Made by a program: the position numbers and the translations under genes. A stretch of DNA of 64,000 bases from NCBI GenBank assembly GCA_963789005.1, contig CAWBIZ010000011.1:496001-560000 (forward strand), given 5' to 3'. This DNA comes from DASSUW01 sp963789005. Its GTDB lineage: Bacteria; Actinomycetota; Thermoleophilia; Solirubrobacterales; Solirubrobacteraceae. Shown here in pieces: positions 33,120-44,107 of the stretch (the first letter of the stretch is position 1; each line of letters opens with the position of its first letter). The notes beneath the pieces were generated by a model. The model saw only the letters and a list, made by a program, of their open reading frames with translations. It searched no databases and was not told where the DNA came from.

Positions 33120-34106
33120 GTGCCCCTCGCGTCCCTCGGCGACTCGTTCTCGGCGTTCTTCGACGCTGTCGGCGACTTCTTCGGCAGCGTGGCCGCGATC
33201 CAGTGGGGGTCGCTGCTGATCGGGCTCCTCGCCTTCGGGATCTACCTGTCGCTGCGCGCGCGAGCGTCCTTCCACATCCTGCGCGCCGCATACCCCGACG
33301 AGCGCTTCCAGTTCCGCTACATCTGGGGCGCGTACATCGCCGCGTACGGCTTCAACAGCGTCGTGCCCGCCCGTGGCGGCGACGTCGTGCGGCTGTTCTT
33401 GACCAAGTCGTCCGTTCCCAACTCGAGCTATCCCGCGGTGGCATCGAGCTTCGCCGTCGAGCTCGTCTACGACCTCTGCATCGCGATCCCCGTGCTCGCG
33501 TTCGCGTTCACGCAGGGCGCGTTCCCGAAGCCGCCCGACTTCTCCTCGCTGCCCGCCTTCGACCTGGCGTTCTTCGCCCAGCACCCGCGCTTCGCGCTGT
33601 TCACCCTCACCGTCCTCGCGATCGCCGTGCTCGCCGGGTTCGCGCTGCTGTCCGCGCGCGTGCGCGCGTTCTGGGAGCGCGTGCGCCAGGGCCTGGCGAT
33701 CCTGTTCGACCGCCGCCGCTACCTGCGCGAGGTGTTCGCCGTGCAGTTCGCCGGCTGGCTGTTCCGCTTCACGGCGTTCTTCTTCCTGCTCGAGGCCTTC
33801 AACGTCGGCGGCTCGGTGCGCAACGTGCTGCTCGTGCTCGGCGTCAACGCCGTCGCCGCGCTCGTCCCGTTCACCCCGGGCGGCGCGGGCGTGCAGCAGG
33901 CGCTGCTCGTGAAGGTGTTCGCCGGCACCGCCACCGGCGCCACCGTGGCCGCCTACTCGGTCGGCCAGCAGATCGCGATCGCGGCGTTCACCTTCGGCAT
34001 GGGCTTCGCCGCGCTCGTGTTCATCTTCAAGATCCGCTCGTTCAAGGAGGCGATCGCCCAGGGACGCGCGTCACGGACCGCGGACGAGGCGCCGGCCCAG
34101 GCCTAG
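33120..34106 (+). CDS. Flippase-like UPF0104/YbhN-family membrane protein
   Basis: A 328-residue integral membrane protein with about eight helices of the lysylphosphatidylglycerol-synthase transmembrane (YbhN/AglD) type. YGFNSVVPARGGDVVRLFLT is the family signature after the second helix, and VPFTPGGAGVQQALLVKVFA the second. Members are proposed lipid flippases or modifiers. The GTG at 33120 is six bases after a TACGCT box. It shares CTAG stop bases with the convergent gene. Confidence 0.82.
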   Translation: MPLASLGDSFSAFFDAVGDFFGSVAAIQWGSLLIGLLAFGIYLSLRARASFHILRAAYPDERFQFRYIWGAYIAAYGFNSVVPARGGDVVRLFLTKSSVPNSSYPAVASSFAVELVYDLCIAIPVLAFAFTQGAFPKPPDFSSLPAFDLAFFAQHPRFALFTLTVLAIAVLAGFALLSARVRAFWERVRQGLAILFDRRRYLREVFAVQFAGWLFRFTAFFFLLEAFNVGGSVRNVLLVLGVNAVAALVPFTPGGAGVQQALLVKVFAGTATGATVAAYSVGQQIAIAAFTFGMGFAALVFIFKIRSFKEAIAQGRASRTADEAPAQA

Positions 34107-34366
34107 GAAAGGCCCTGGCGCGCTTCGCGCACCAGCGTCACGGCCTCGGGGAAGACCGTGGCCATCACGGCGCGGACCTGCTTGGCCTGCTCCTCGGCGT
34201 TGCCCTGCAGGTTGACGCGGTTGATCGCGGCGACGGTCATGTCGACTGCCAGCTTGATCGCGTTGTCGGCCCACGCGAGGCTCTGGGTGGACTGCATCTG
34301 CTCAGCCATCTCCTGCAGCCGGCGCTGGAAGTCGGGATCGTTGAAGAAGCCGCCGAAGCCTTCCAT
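34103..34366 (-). CDS. Hypothetical helical protein, 87 aa
   Basis: Not recognised. The product (MEGFGGFFNDPDFQRRLQEM at the N-terminus) is predicted almost wholly helical with heptad-like AEQMQSTQSLAWADNAIKLA, and has no signal or membrane span. It lies 10 bases after the CBS gene on the same strand and probably shares its mRNA. It may be a small oligomer or partner protein, but there is no motif to say. Confidence 0.65.
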   Translation of the reverse strand: MEGFGGFFNDPDFQRRLQEMAEQMQSTQSLAWADNAIKLAVDMTVAAINRVNLQGNAEEQAKQVRAVMATVFPEAVTLVREARQGLS

Positions 34367-34376
34367 GCCACTGATC

Positions 34377-34826
34377 CTAACGGTCGCCGCGCTCGTGGAA
34401 GAAGAAGTCGGGCATCACGGCGCGCGTGACGCGCGAGGACAGCTGGCTGGCGAGCTCCGCGTCGCCGGTGCGGGAGGCGAGGTCGTCGAGCGTGACGATC
34501 CCGGTCAGGCGATCGCCGTCGACCACGACCAGGCGGCGGATCGCGTGGCGCACCATCAGCTCGCCGGCCTGCTCGACCTGCATCCCGCCCTCGGCGGTGA
34601 TCACCGGCGTCGACGCGTGGTCGGCCGCGTGGTCGCCGAACTCGCGCCCGTCGGCGATCACCGAGAGCGCGAGGTCGCGATCGGTGACGAAGCCGACCGG
34701 CCGCTCGCCGTCGACGAGGACCACCGACCCGACGTTGCGCTCGCGCATCAGCTCGGCGATCTCGCGCACCGTCCGCTCGGGCGCCGCGGTGACGACGGAC
34801 TCCGTCATGACGTCGCGGATCAGCAC
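34377..34826 (-). CDS. Tandem CBS-domain protein
   Basis: A 149-residue stand-alone CBS pair. LIRDVMTESVVTAAPERTVR to VGSVVLVDGERPVGFVTDRD is the first repeat; HASTPVITAEGGMQVEQAGE to IRRLVVVDGDRLTGIVTLDD the second. Such pairs bind adenine nucleotides and regulate other proteins. The GTG at 34826 is eight bases after a TAGACT box. It is divergent from a small gene sharing the same promoter bases. Confidence 0.88.
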   Translation of the reverse strand: MLIRDVMTESVVTAAPERTVREIAELMRERNVGSVVLVDGERPVGFVTDRDLALSVIADGREFGDHAADHASTPVITAEGGMQVEQAGELMVRHAIRRLVVVDGDRLTGIVTLDDLASRTGDAELASQLSSRVTRAVMPDFFFHERGDR

Positions 34827-34834
34827 AGCGCGCG

Positions 34835-34844
34835 AGTCTACAAT
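34835..34844. promoter_or_regulatory. Divergent -10 boxes sharing one TA step
   Basis: AGTCTACAAT reads TAGACT on the minus strand (34835-34840, CBS gene) and TACAAT on the plus strand (34839-34844, small gene). The shared TA is 34839-34840. Both starts are eight bases from their box. Confidence 0.6.
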
Positions 34845-34852
34845 CGCGCGCC

Positions 34853-35065
34853 GTGGCCCACCGCACCCCCGGCCAGCTCGCGCTGCGGCGGCGAATCGAG
34901 AGGCTGATCAGCCTCGCCGCCCCGGCGCTCGACCTCGTCCTGTTCGCCGGCGAGCAGGTCTCGCGCGTGGCTGGGCGCCACCAGATCGACCCCGAGCCGC
35001 CGCGGCGGATCGGCGACCGCAACGACCGTCCGACGCTCCCCAGGCCGCCCGGCGGGGCCGTCTAG
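34853..35065 (+). CDS. Hypothetical small protein, 70 aa
   Basis: Not recognised. The N-terminal 40 residues form an amphipathic to hydrophobic helix pair (LALRRRIERLISLAAPALDL, VLFAGEQVSRVAG) and the tail is polar and proline-rich (DPEPPRRIGDRNDRPTLPRP). The excellent TACAAT box eight bases before the GTG supports expression as a leaderless gene. The next gene begins 13 bases later with its own box. Confidence 0.5.
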   Translation: MAHRTPGQLALRRRIERLISLAAPALDLVLFAGEQVSRVAGRHQIDPEPPRRIGDRNDRPTLPRPPGGAV

Positions 35066-35078
35066 GATCATCCGTCCC

Positions 35079-36011
35079 GTGGCCGTCGCCGATACCGCAC
35101 AGCAGCTCGCTTGGGAGGCGCGCCAGCGCCCGCGGGCCGGCATCGCCGCGATCGCGTCCGGCGTGCTCACGCTGCTCGGCTACCTGTGGCGCGGGCTCGG
35201 GTTCCGCGACTCGCCGAGCTCCGGCTACCTGGAGTCGCTCGGCCGCGCCGGCGCCGACGGCCCGATCGGCACCCAGCCGAGCTCGCGCACCGCCGCCTAC
35301 GAGTACCTCGACGAGCGCACGCTGACGATCGTCGGGTCGGCGCTCGTCATCTGCCTCGCGTACCTGGCGCTCGGCTGGGCGGTGACGTTCCTGGCGGCCG
35401 CCGTGCGCGCGCGCAGGCCGCAGTTCATCCGCCCCGGGGTCTATCTGCCGATCGTCGGCGCGACGCTCGCCGGCGTGTCCCAGGTCGCCGGCGCCCTCGG
35501 GACGCGGACGGCGATCTCGGAGTACCTCGACGGGCCGCGCACGGTCGACGCCGCGCGCGACGTCGGCGGCGGCTCGCTGCTGCTCACCGCCGAGATCCTG
35601 AGCCAGCTCGGGCCGCTGCTGCTGGGCGCCGGCCTGATGCTCGTGAGCCTCAACGCCATGCGCGTCGGCCTCCTGACCCGGTTCCTCGGCTTCCTCGGGA
35701 TCATCGCCGGCGTGCTCAGCGTGCTGCCGCTGACGCCGATCCCGGTCATCCAGTCGTTCTGGCTGGTCGCGGTCGGGCTGCTGTTCCTGGGCAAGGTGCG
35801 CGGCGGGGTGCCCCCGGCGTGGCGCACCGGCGAGGCCGAGCCGTGGCCGAGCAACCAGCAGGCCGCCGCCGCACGCCGCGAGGCGGCCGCGGCCAAGCGC
35901 CGCGGCGACGACGACATGGAGCCCGAGGCCGCGCCGCAGCCCCGGCCCGTGCCCGCCGTCCGCGGCCCGCACGCGAGTTCCAAGAAGCGCAAGCGCAAGC
36001 GGCGCGGCTAA
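35079..36011 (+). CDS. Multi-span membrane protein, unknown function
   Basis: Not recognised. The 310-residue product has about six hydrophobic segments (IAAIASGVLTLLGYLWRGLG, VICLAYLALGWAVTFLAAAV, VGLLTRFLGFLGIIAGVLSV, FWLVAVGLLFLGKV) and a long charged cytosolic tail ending in Lys/Arg repeats (SSKKRKRKRRG) that may bind nucleic acid or phospholipid. A TAGGAT box precedes the GTG by about 10 bases. The stop overlaps the convergent symporter stop (CTAA). Confidence 0.6.
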   Translation: MAVADTAQQLAWEARQRPRAGIAAIASGVLTLLGYLWRGLGFRDSPSSGYLESLGRAGADGPIGTQPSSRTAAYEYLDERTLTIVGSALVICLAYLALGWAVTFLAAAVRARRPQFIRPGVYLPIVGATLAGVSQVAGALGTRTAISEYLDGPRTVDAARDVGGGSLLLTAEILSQLGPLLLGAGLMLVSLNAMRVGLLTRFLGFLGIIAGVLSVLPLTPIPVIQSFWLVAVGLLFLGKVRGGVPPAWRTGEAEPWPSNQQAAAARREAAAAKRRGDDDMEPEAAPQPRPVPAVRGPHASSKKRKRKRRG

Positions 36012-37699
36012 CGCGCGCCCAGCCCGAGGCCTTCGGGCGCGTGCAGGGCGAGCAGCTCGGCGTCGGCTGCCGGCCGGCGCGGGCCCGCCAGCGAGACCAG
36101 CACCATCGCGGCGAACGCGAGCGGGACGGAGATCACGGCGGGCTGGGTGAGCAGCGCCTCGATCGTCGGATGGGCGTCGTCGACCGCGAGCCCGGCGAAG
36201 ATCGCTCCCGTCGCCGCCGCCGCACCGACGGCCAGCCCGGTGGCCGCGCCGCGCGCGGTCAGCCGCTCCCACCAGATGCCGAGCAGCAGCAGCGGGCAGA
36301 ACGTGCTCGCGGCCAGCGCGAACGCCCAGCCGACGAGCACCGAGATGTCGAGCCCGCGCGCGACGAGCGCGAGCGCCACCGGGGCGAGCACGCCGGCGAG
36401 GGCGGCGAGCCGGAAGCGCCGCCGCCGCACGTCGACGGGCGCGGCGCCGCGGCGCCAGAGGTCGAACGAGATCGTGCCCGGCGACCGACACCATCAGGCC
36501 CGACGCCGTGGACATGAACGCGGCGAACGCGCCCGCCGCCACGAGCGCGCCGAGCAGCTCGCCGCCGAGGCCGGGCCACGCCGCCTCGGGCAATCGCAGC
36601 ACCACGGAGTCGGTGGCTCCGGTGAGGTAGAGCTCGGGCACGAGCACCCGGCCGAGCGCCCCGTACACGACCGGGAACGCGTAGAAGAGCGCGAGCAGGC
36701 CGAGCACCCTGACCGTGGTGCGCCGCGCCGCCGGGCCGTCCGGGTTCGTGTAGAAGCGGACGAGGATGTGCGGCAGGCCCATCGTGCCCAGGAACGTCGC
36801 CAGCAGGAGCGAGTAGACGAACACCGCCGAGTTCGGGCCCGAGCTGTCGACGGGCCGCGCCCAGTCCTCGCCGCGCTGGGCGTCGATGCCGTCGGCCACG
36901 GGCACCACGGCGCCGGCCGGCAGCGTGATCTCGCCGCGCGGGAGCGTGCGCTCCTCGCCCTCGCGCCGCCCGTGCCGGCACGCCGTCGACGGCGTAGGTC
37001 GTCGCGGCCGGGAAGGTCACGCGCTGGGGGTCGGCGAGCTCCACCACGAGCCCTGAGGCCGGTGCGCGCGGCAACTCGCGCCCGAACATCGCGGCGCGCT
37101 CGGGCAGCCCGCCGAGGTGGATCAGGAGCAGGCAGGCGGGGAGCGCGATCGCGAACGTCTTCGTCCAGTACTGGAACGCCTGCACGTAGGTGATGCCGCG
37201 CATGCCGCCGGCGGCGACGTTGAGCGCGACCACCGCACCGACGGCGACGACGCCGAGCCAGTACGGCGCGCCGGTGACCTCGCCGAGCGTGAGACCGGCC
37301 CCCTTGAGCTGGGGGACGAGGTAGAAGCCGGCGATGCCGAGCACGACCCAGGCGGCGAGCACGCGCACGCGCGGCGGAGCCCAGCCGCGCCTCGGCGAAG
37401 TCGGAGATCGTGTACGCGCCGAAGCGCCGCACGAAGCGGCGACGAAAGAGAGCGAGAGGAGGGGGTAAAGCCAGAGGGAGGCACAGCGCGCCGCTGCCGA
37501 GCTTCATCTGCAGCCCGGCGATGCCGAGGAACGAGGCGGCCGACAGGTACTCGCCCGAGATCGCCGCGGCGTTCCACCACGGCGTGATCGCGCGCGAGGC
37601 GACGAACAGGTCCGAGGTCGTGCGCGCCAGGCGCACGCCGTAGAGGCCGAGCCCGATCGTCGCGCCGGTGACCGCGAGGATCGCCCCGAGTGCGATCAC
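36008..37699 (-). pseudogene. Na+/solute (SSS) symporter, three frameshifts
   Basis: A cation:carboxylate symporter related to ActP/MctC. Pieces in four frames join up: TPWWNAAAISGEYLSAASFL; VLAAWVVLGIAGFYLVPQLK; FLGTMGLPHILVRFYTNPDG; LAASTFCPLLLLGIWWERLT. Removing one base near 37385, one near 36970 and one G in the run at 36478-36482 restores a 562-residue protein. It also has an odd purine-rich stretch at 37441-37487 where a membrane helix looks shortened. The start (GTG 37699) overlaps the DUF485 gene. It is last in the LytS/LytTR operon, so it should be that system's transporter; an intact homologue lies at 40.4 kb. Confidence 0.72.
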
Positions 37700-38010
37700 T
37701 GCGGCGGATCGACCAGGTCGCGGAACGACTCCTCGAGCGCGGCCGCGCGCCGCGCGTAGAGCACGGCGATGGCGATGAACAGCGGGAACGGCGGCCAGGC
37801 GACGATCACGATCGGCAGCGGGATCCCGAGCACGGCCACGTCGTCGAGCCCGGGCAGCAGGAGCAGCGCCAGCGGCAGCGCGCCGACGATGCCGCCGAAG
37901 GCCACGAGGGCGACGACGCTGAGCGAGAGCTGCGCGCGGATCAGCCGCCGCAGATAGAGCCCACCGTGGGGCGTCGACTCGGCGAGCTCGTCCCTGAGCG
38001 TGCGCCTCAC
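37696..38010 (-). CDS. DUF485-like membrane protein
   Basis: A 104-residue protein with two hydrophobic hairpins (LSLSVVALVAFGGIVGALPL and GIPLPIVIVAWPPFPLFIAI) and a short polar N-terminus. Its size, two-helix shape and position just before an SSS symporter (GTGA overlap) match the YjcH/DUF485 partner of ActP-type carriers. Direct sequence similarity is weak, so this relies partly on context. It also overlaps the response-regulator stop by GTGA. Confidence 0.6.
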   Translation of the reverse strand: MRRTLRDELAESTPHGGLYLRRLIRAQLSLSVVALVAFGGIVGALPLALLLLPGLDDVAVLGIPLPIVIVAWPPFPLFIAIAVLYARRAAALEESFRDLVDPPQ

Positions 38011-38729
38011 ACGCCCAGCTTCCGTCGCAGCTCGCCGACCTGGCGGCGCGCGATCGGCACCTCGGCGCCGTCGGCCATGACGAGCACGGCGGTTCCGTTC
38101 AGGCGCGGGCGGACCTCCACGGCGCGCCGCAGGTTGACCACGAAGCCGCGGTGCACGCGCGCGAAGCCGTGGCCCTCCCAGCGCTCCTCGAGCTCAGACA
38201 GGCGCGCCCGGACCAGGAACCGCCCCTCCGTGCTCGCGACGCGGACGTAGTCGCCGTGCGCCTGCAGATACAGGATCGTCGAGCGCGGCAGCAGCCGCGT
38301 GCCGCCGCCGCGCAGCGCGTCGACCGCGAGCGTCTCGTCCTCGGGCGCGGCGGCGGGCTCGGGGCGCGCACCGCGCCGCGCGGCGCGCTCGATCGCCTCG
38401 TCGAGCCGCGTGCGGGACACGGGCTTGACGAGGTAGTCGACCGCCGCGAGCTCGAAGGCGTCCACGGCCGCGTCGTCGAACGCCGAGACGAACACGATCG
38501 CGGGCGGGCGCTCGAAGCGCCGCAGCACGCGCGCGAGCTCGAGCCCGTCGAGCCCTGGCATCCGCACGTCGAGGAAGACGGCGTCGATCGCCTCGCCGTC
38601 ACCGAGCGCGACAAGCGCCTCGGCAGCCGAGGCGGCGCCCTCGACGCTCTCCACGGCGGGCGACGCCCGGAGCATGCGCACGAGGTCGGCGAGCGCGGGC
38701 AGCTCGTCGTCGACGGCCAGCACCCTCAC
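38007..38729 (-). CDS. LytTR-family response regulator
   Basis: A 240-residue regulator. The receiver domain (1-115) has VLAVDDELPAL, phospho-Asp54 in DAVFLDVRMPGLDGLEL and Lys102 in DYLVKPVSRTRLD. Residues 140-240 are a LytTR DNA-binding domain (YLQAHGDYVRVASTEGRFLV, GFARVHRGFVVNL). It overlaps the kinase gene by four bases. In E. coli, similar LytS/LytTR pairs (BtsSR, YpdAB) switch on carboxylate or pyruvate transporters, which fits the transporter genes on both sides. Confidence 0.9.
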   Translation of the reverse strand: MRVLAVDDELPALADLVRMLRASPAVESVEGAASAAEALVALGDGEAIDAVFLDVRMPGLDGLELARVLRRFERPPAIVFVSAFDDAAVDAFELAAVDYLVKPVSRTRLDEAIERAARRGARPEPAAAPEDETLAVDALRGGGTRLLPRSTILYLQAHGDYVRVASTEGRFLVRARLSELEERWEGHGFARVHRGFVVNLRRAVEVRPRLNGTAVLVMADGAEVPIARRQVGELRRKLGV

Positions 38730-39905
38730 GTGGCCCGCACCCCCGCCCGGAACTTGGGAAGCGTCATCACGACCGTCGTGCCGCGACCGTCGGGGGACTC
38801 GACCTGAAGGCCGTAGTCGCCGCCGAAGGTCGAGAGCAGCCGGCCGTGCACGTTGCCGAGCCCGATGCCGGGTCCGTCCCCGGCGAGCGCGGCGCTGGCG
38901 CGCTCGGGATCGATGCCGGCACCGTCGTCGGACACCCGGAGCTGGACGTCGACCCCGAGGTCGGTGCCCTCGATCGTCACCAGGCCGCCCTCGGCGTCGG
39001 GCTCGACCCCATGGCGGACGGCGTTCTCGACCAGCGGCTGCAGCGACAGCACGGGCAGCACGGCCTGCAGGACCTCGGGATCGACCTGCACGCGGACCCG
39101 CAGGCGCTCGCCGAAGCGGGCCTGCTCGAGCCGCAGGTACTTCTCCACGTAGCGCAGCTCGTCGGCGACCGTGACGTAGGCGCGCTGGCGGGCGAACGCG
39201 TAGCGGATGAACTCCGCGAACTCCGTCAGCAGCTCGCGCGCCTCCTCCGGGCGCGAGTGGATGAACGAGGCCACGGCGGCGAGCGCGTTGTAGATGAAGT
39301 GCGGGGAGATCTGCGCCCGCAACGCCCGCAGCTCGGCGCGCGCCAGCCGCTCGCCCTGCGCCTCGACCTCCGACAGCTCGACCATCGCGGAGACGAGCGC
39401 GGCCGCTTCGCCGATCACGCGCGTCTCCTCGAGCCGCAGCCGGCCGGGCCGCTCGTAGAGCGCGACGAGCGCGCCGATGCGCCGGTCCTGGACGGCGAGC
39501 GGCGCCACGATCGCCGACCGCAGCGGACAGCCGGGGTGCGTGCAGTCGAGCCGGGGCTCGACCCGCACGCGGTCGTCGCGCACGTCGCCCACGAGCTCCG
39601 CGAGCGCGTCGCCCGGCCGGTGGTGGTCGGCGCCCGCGCCGTCGAAGGCGAGCACCTCGCCGGCGTCCGCCAGCGCCACCGCGCTCGCGCCCGGTGAGCA
39701 CGCGCAGGTGGGGCGCCGCGGGCGGCGCGCTGTCCGGGCCGAGCCCGCGGCGCAGGTGCGGCAGCAGGGACGTCGCGGCGTGCACGGCCCCCTGCATGGC
39801 CGAGGACGACGGGTCCTGTACCCGCGGTGCATGCACGAGCCTCCAGGCCGCGGCCAGCGAGGCCGCGAGCGCGAGACCCAGGATCACTCCCAGCGCGACG
39901 TCCAC
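38726..39905 (-). pseudogene. LytS-type sensor histidine kinase, frameshifted
   Basis: The N-terminal part (VALGVILGLALAASLAAAWR membrane helix, PHLRRGLGPDSAPPAAPHLR) is in one frame; the GAF-like sensor and kinase (VALADAGEVLAFDGAG, the His box QISPHFIYNALAAVASFI, and ATPase NAVRHGVEPDAEGG, DDGAGID, GIGLGNVHGRL) in another. Dropping one base from the CCC at 39690-39692 gives LRVLTGASAVALAD and an intact 392-residue kinase. The GTG start has a TATGCT box 11 bases upstream. Its cysteine pair in CTHPGCPL could hold a metal. Confidence 0.75.
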
Positions 39906-40048
39906 CGTCGCCGTCGAGCATACGGACGGCTGCCGCTCGTCGCGTCCAGGACGCCGTTCGTCGCTCCAGGCGACCTTCGAGCGATTCGGCACAAGGACGC
40001 CCGCATCCGGGTAATACACCCCGGGTACTCGCACGAGGGGAGAGACGA

Positions 40049-40435
40049 ATGGAGGAGCATCACCGTCCCAGCTACGACTGGGAGCGGATCGAGCAGTCGC
40101 CCGAGTTCCAGGAGCTCGTGCACAAGCGGCGGTCGTTCGTGCTGCCCGCGACGATCTTCTTTCTCGCGTACTACATGGGCTTCATCCTGCTCACGGGCTA
40201 CGCCGAGGACTTCATGGCCTCGTCGGTCTACCAGGGGCTGACCGTCGGCTACTGCCTGGCGCTCACACAGTTCCTGATGGTGTTCGTGCTCGGGATCATG
40301 TACCTGCGGCGCTCAGCGAACGAGTACGACCCGCTCGCGCAGCGGGTGGTGGATATGGCCGAGCGCGGTGAGCTCGACCAGGGCGCGCGCTTCGAGCGCG
40401 ACGACGCCCCGGCCACCACGGAGGCGACGCGATGA
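40049..40435 (+). CDS. yjcH: DUF485 membrane protein, YjcH-like
   Basis: A 128-residue membrane protein, the small partner usually encoded just before acetate permease. HKRRSFVLPATIFFLAYYMG is the family signature, followed by a second helix (YCLALTQFLMVFVLGIMYLR). Unlike most genes here it has a purine-rich ribosome site (GAGGGGAGAG) before the ATG. ATGA overlap couples it to actP. It heads the actP-acs operon and is divergent from the LytS kinase. Confidence 0.88.
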   Translation: MEEHHRPSYDWERIEQSPEFQELVHKRRSFVLPATIFFLAYYMGFILLTGYAEDFMASSVYQGLTVGYCLALTQFLMVFVLGIMYLRRSANEYDPLAQRVVDMAERGELDQGARFERDDAPATTEATR

Positions 40436-42042
40436 CGCTCTTCGCCGCCATCAACGTCGAGGCGGTCGTGATCTTCGCGATCGTCCTCTCGATCACGCTC
40501 GGCATCACCTACTGGGCGTCCAAGCGCGCCGGCAGCGCCGTCGGCTTCTACGCCGCCGGCCGCCAGATCACGGGCGTGCAGAACGGCCTCGCGATCTCCG
40601 GCGACTACCTGTCCGCGGCCTCGTTCCTCGGCATCGCCGGCCTGATCTTCCTCTACGGGTTCGACGGGTTCCTGTACTCGATCGGCTTCCTCGTCGCGTT
40701 CCTGACGGTCATGTTCCTGCTCGCCGAGCGGATGCGGAACGCCGGCAAGTACACGATCGCCGACGTGCTCAGCTTCCGACTGCGCGAGCGGCCGGCGCGC
40801 ACGGCCGCGGCGATGGGCACGCTGGCCGTCGTCGCCTTCTACCTCATCGCGCAGATGGTCGGCGCGGGCGTGCTGATCCAGGCGCTCGTGGGCATCAGCT
40901 TCACGCCCGCCGTCATCCTCACCGGCGTCTTCATGCTCTGCTACGTGGTCTTCGGCGGCATGGTCGCCACCACGTGGGTGCAGATCATCAAGGCCGTGCT
41001 GCTGATGGCCGGCATCACCGTGATGTCGATCTTCGTGCTCGGCAAGGTGGGCTTCAACCCGATCGAGCTGTTCAACCGGGCGGAGGAGAACACCGGTCCC
41101 GAGACGACCTTCTCGCTCGGCCCGGGCACGTTCCTCGCCTCGCCGATCGACACCGTGTCGCTCGGCCTCGCGCTCGTGCTCGGCACGGCCGGCCTGCCGC
41201 ACATCCTGATGCGCTTCTTCACCGTGCCCAATGCCAAGGCCGCGCGCTCGTCGGTCGTGTGGGCGATGTTCCTGATCGGCTTCTTCTACCTGCTGACGAC
41301 GTTCATCGGCTTCGGCGCCCGCGCCTTCCTGGGCGAGGCCGGCGTCGAGGCGGCAGGCACGGGCGGCAACCTCGCCGCGCCGATCCTGGCGGAGTTCCTC
41401 GGCGGTGGCGCGGGGACGTTCGGCGGCGACCTGTTCCTCGCCGTGATCGCGGGCGTGGCCTTCGCGACGATCCTCGCCGTCGTCGCCGGCCTGGTGCTCT
41501 CGGCCTCCGCCGCCGTGTCGCACGACGTGTGGTCCAACATCATCCGCAAGGGCAAGGACTCCGAGGACGAAGAGGTCGTGGTCGCCAAGATCGCGGCGCT
41601 CACGATCGGCGGCATCGCGATCCTCGTGGCCGTGATCGGCGGCGCGGGCCTGAACGTGTCGTTCATGGTCGGGCTCGCGTTCGCGGTGGCCGCAAGCGCC
41701 AACTTCCCGGCGCTGCTGCTCGCGCTCACGTGGCGGCGGTTCAACACCACCGGCGCGGTCACCGGCGTGCTGTTCGGCGTCGTCAGCTCGATCGCGCTGG
41801 TGATCTTGTCGCCGAAGGTGTGGCCGGGAGCCGACACCGTCACCGGCTCGCCGGTCGGGTGGGACCTGGCCAACCCGGGCATCGTCTCGATCCCGCTCGG
41901 CTTCATCGGCTGCTGGCTGGGCACGATGCTGAGCTCGGAGCGCGGCAACGACCGCTCGTACCACGAGCTGTACGTCCGCTCGGAGACGGGGCTCGGCTCG
42001 GAGAAGCCGCACGTCGAAGAGAAGGTGCTCGTCGAGCACTAG
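40432..42042 (+). CDS. actP: Cation/acetate symporter
   Basis: A 536-residue SSS-family permease with about 13 helices that takes up acetate or other short monocarboxylates with Na+. ISGDYLSAASFLGIAGLIFL, RPARTAAAMGTLAVVAFYLI, AGLPHILMRFFTVPNAKAAR and SASAAVSHDVWSNIIRKG are ActP landmarks. It is intact, unlike the homologue at 36-37.7 kb. The neighbouring yjcH and acs genes make the assignment to acetate strong. Confidence 0.92.
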   Translation: MTLFAAINVEAVVIFAIVLSITLGITYWASKRAGSAVGFYAAGRQITGVQNGLAISGDYLSAASFLGIAGLIFLYGFDGFLYSIGFLVAFLTVMFLLAERMRNAGKYTIADVLSFRLRERPARTAAAMGTLAVVAFYLIAQMVGAGVLIQALVGISFTPAVILTGVFMLCYVVFGGMVATTWVQIIKAVLLMAGITVMSIFVLGKVGFNPIELFNRAEENTGPETTFSLGPGTFLASPIDTVSLGLALVLGTAGLPHILMRFFTVPNAKAARSSVVWAMFLIGFFYLLTTFIGFGARAFLGEAGVEAAGTGGNLAAPILAEFLGGGAGTFGGDLFLAVIAGVAFATILAVVAGLVLSASAAVSHDVWSNIIRKGKDSEDEEVVVAKIAALTIGGIAILVAVIGGAGLNVSFMVGLAFAVAASANFPALLLALTWRRFNTTGAVTGVLFGVVSSIALVILSPKVWPGADTVTGSPVGWDLANPGIVSIPLGFIGCWLGTMLSSERGNDRSYHELYVRSETGLGSEKPHVEEKVLVEH

Positions 42043-42077
42043 GGTTCGCACCCGACACGACGGAGAGGAGACACGGC

Positions 42078-44045
<1,968 letters not shown>

Positions 44046-44107
44046 TGGCGCCGTTCGTACATCCGTCTAGATCGGAGTGTGTCGGGGCGCGCGGCCGTTG
44101 ATCGCGC

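Noticed and set aside
36008..39905. Programmed ribosomal frameshifting to explain the broken genes
   Set aside because: There is no slippery heptamer with a downstream structure, and three separate shifts in one symporter would be needed. Insertion error or mutation is simpler.
40249..42051. Minus-strand 600-codon frame
   Set aside because: Antisense shadow of actP, again a low-complexity charged translation.
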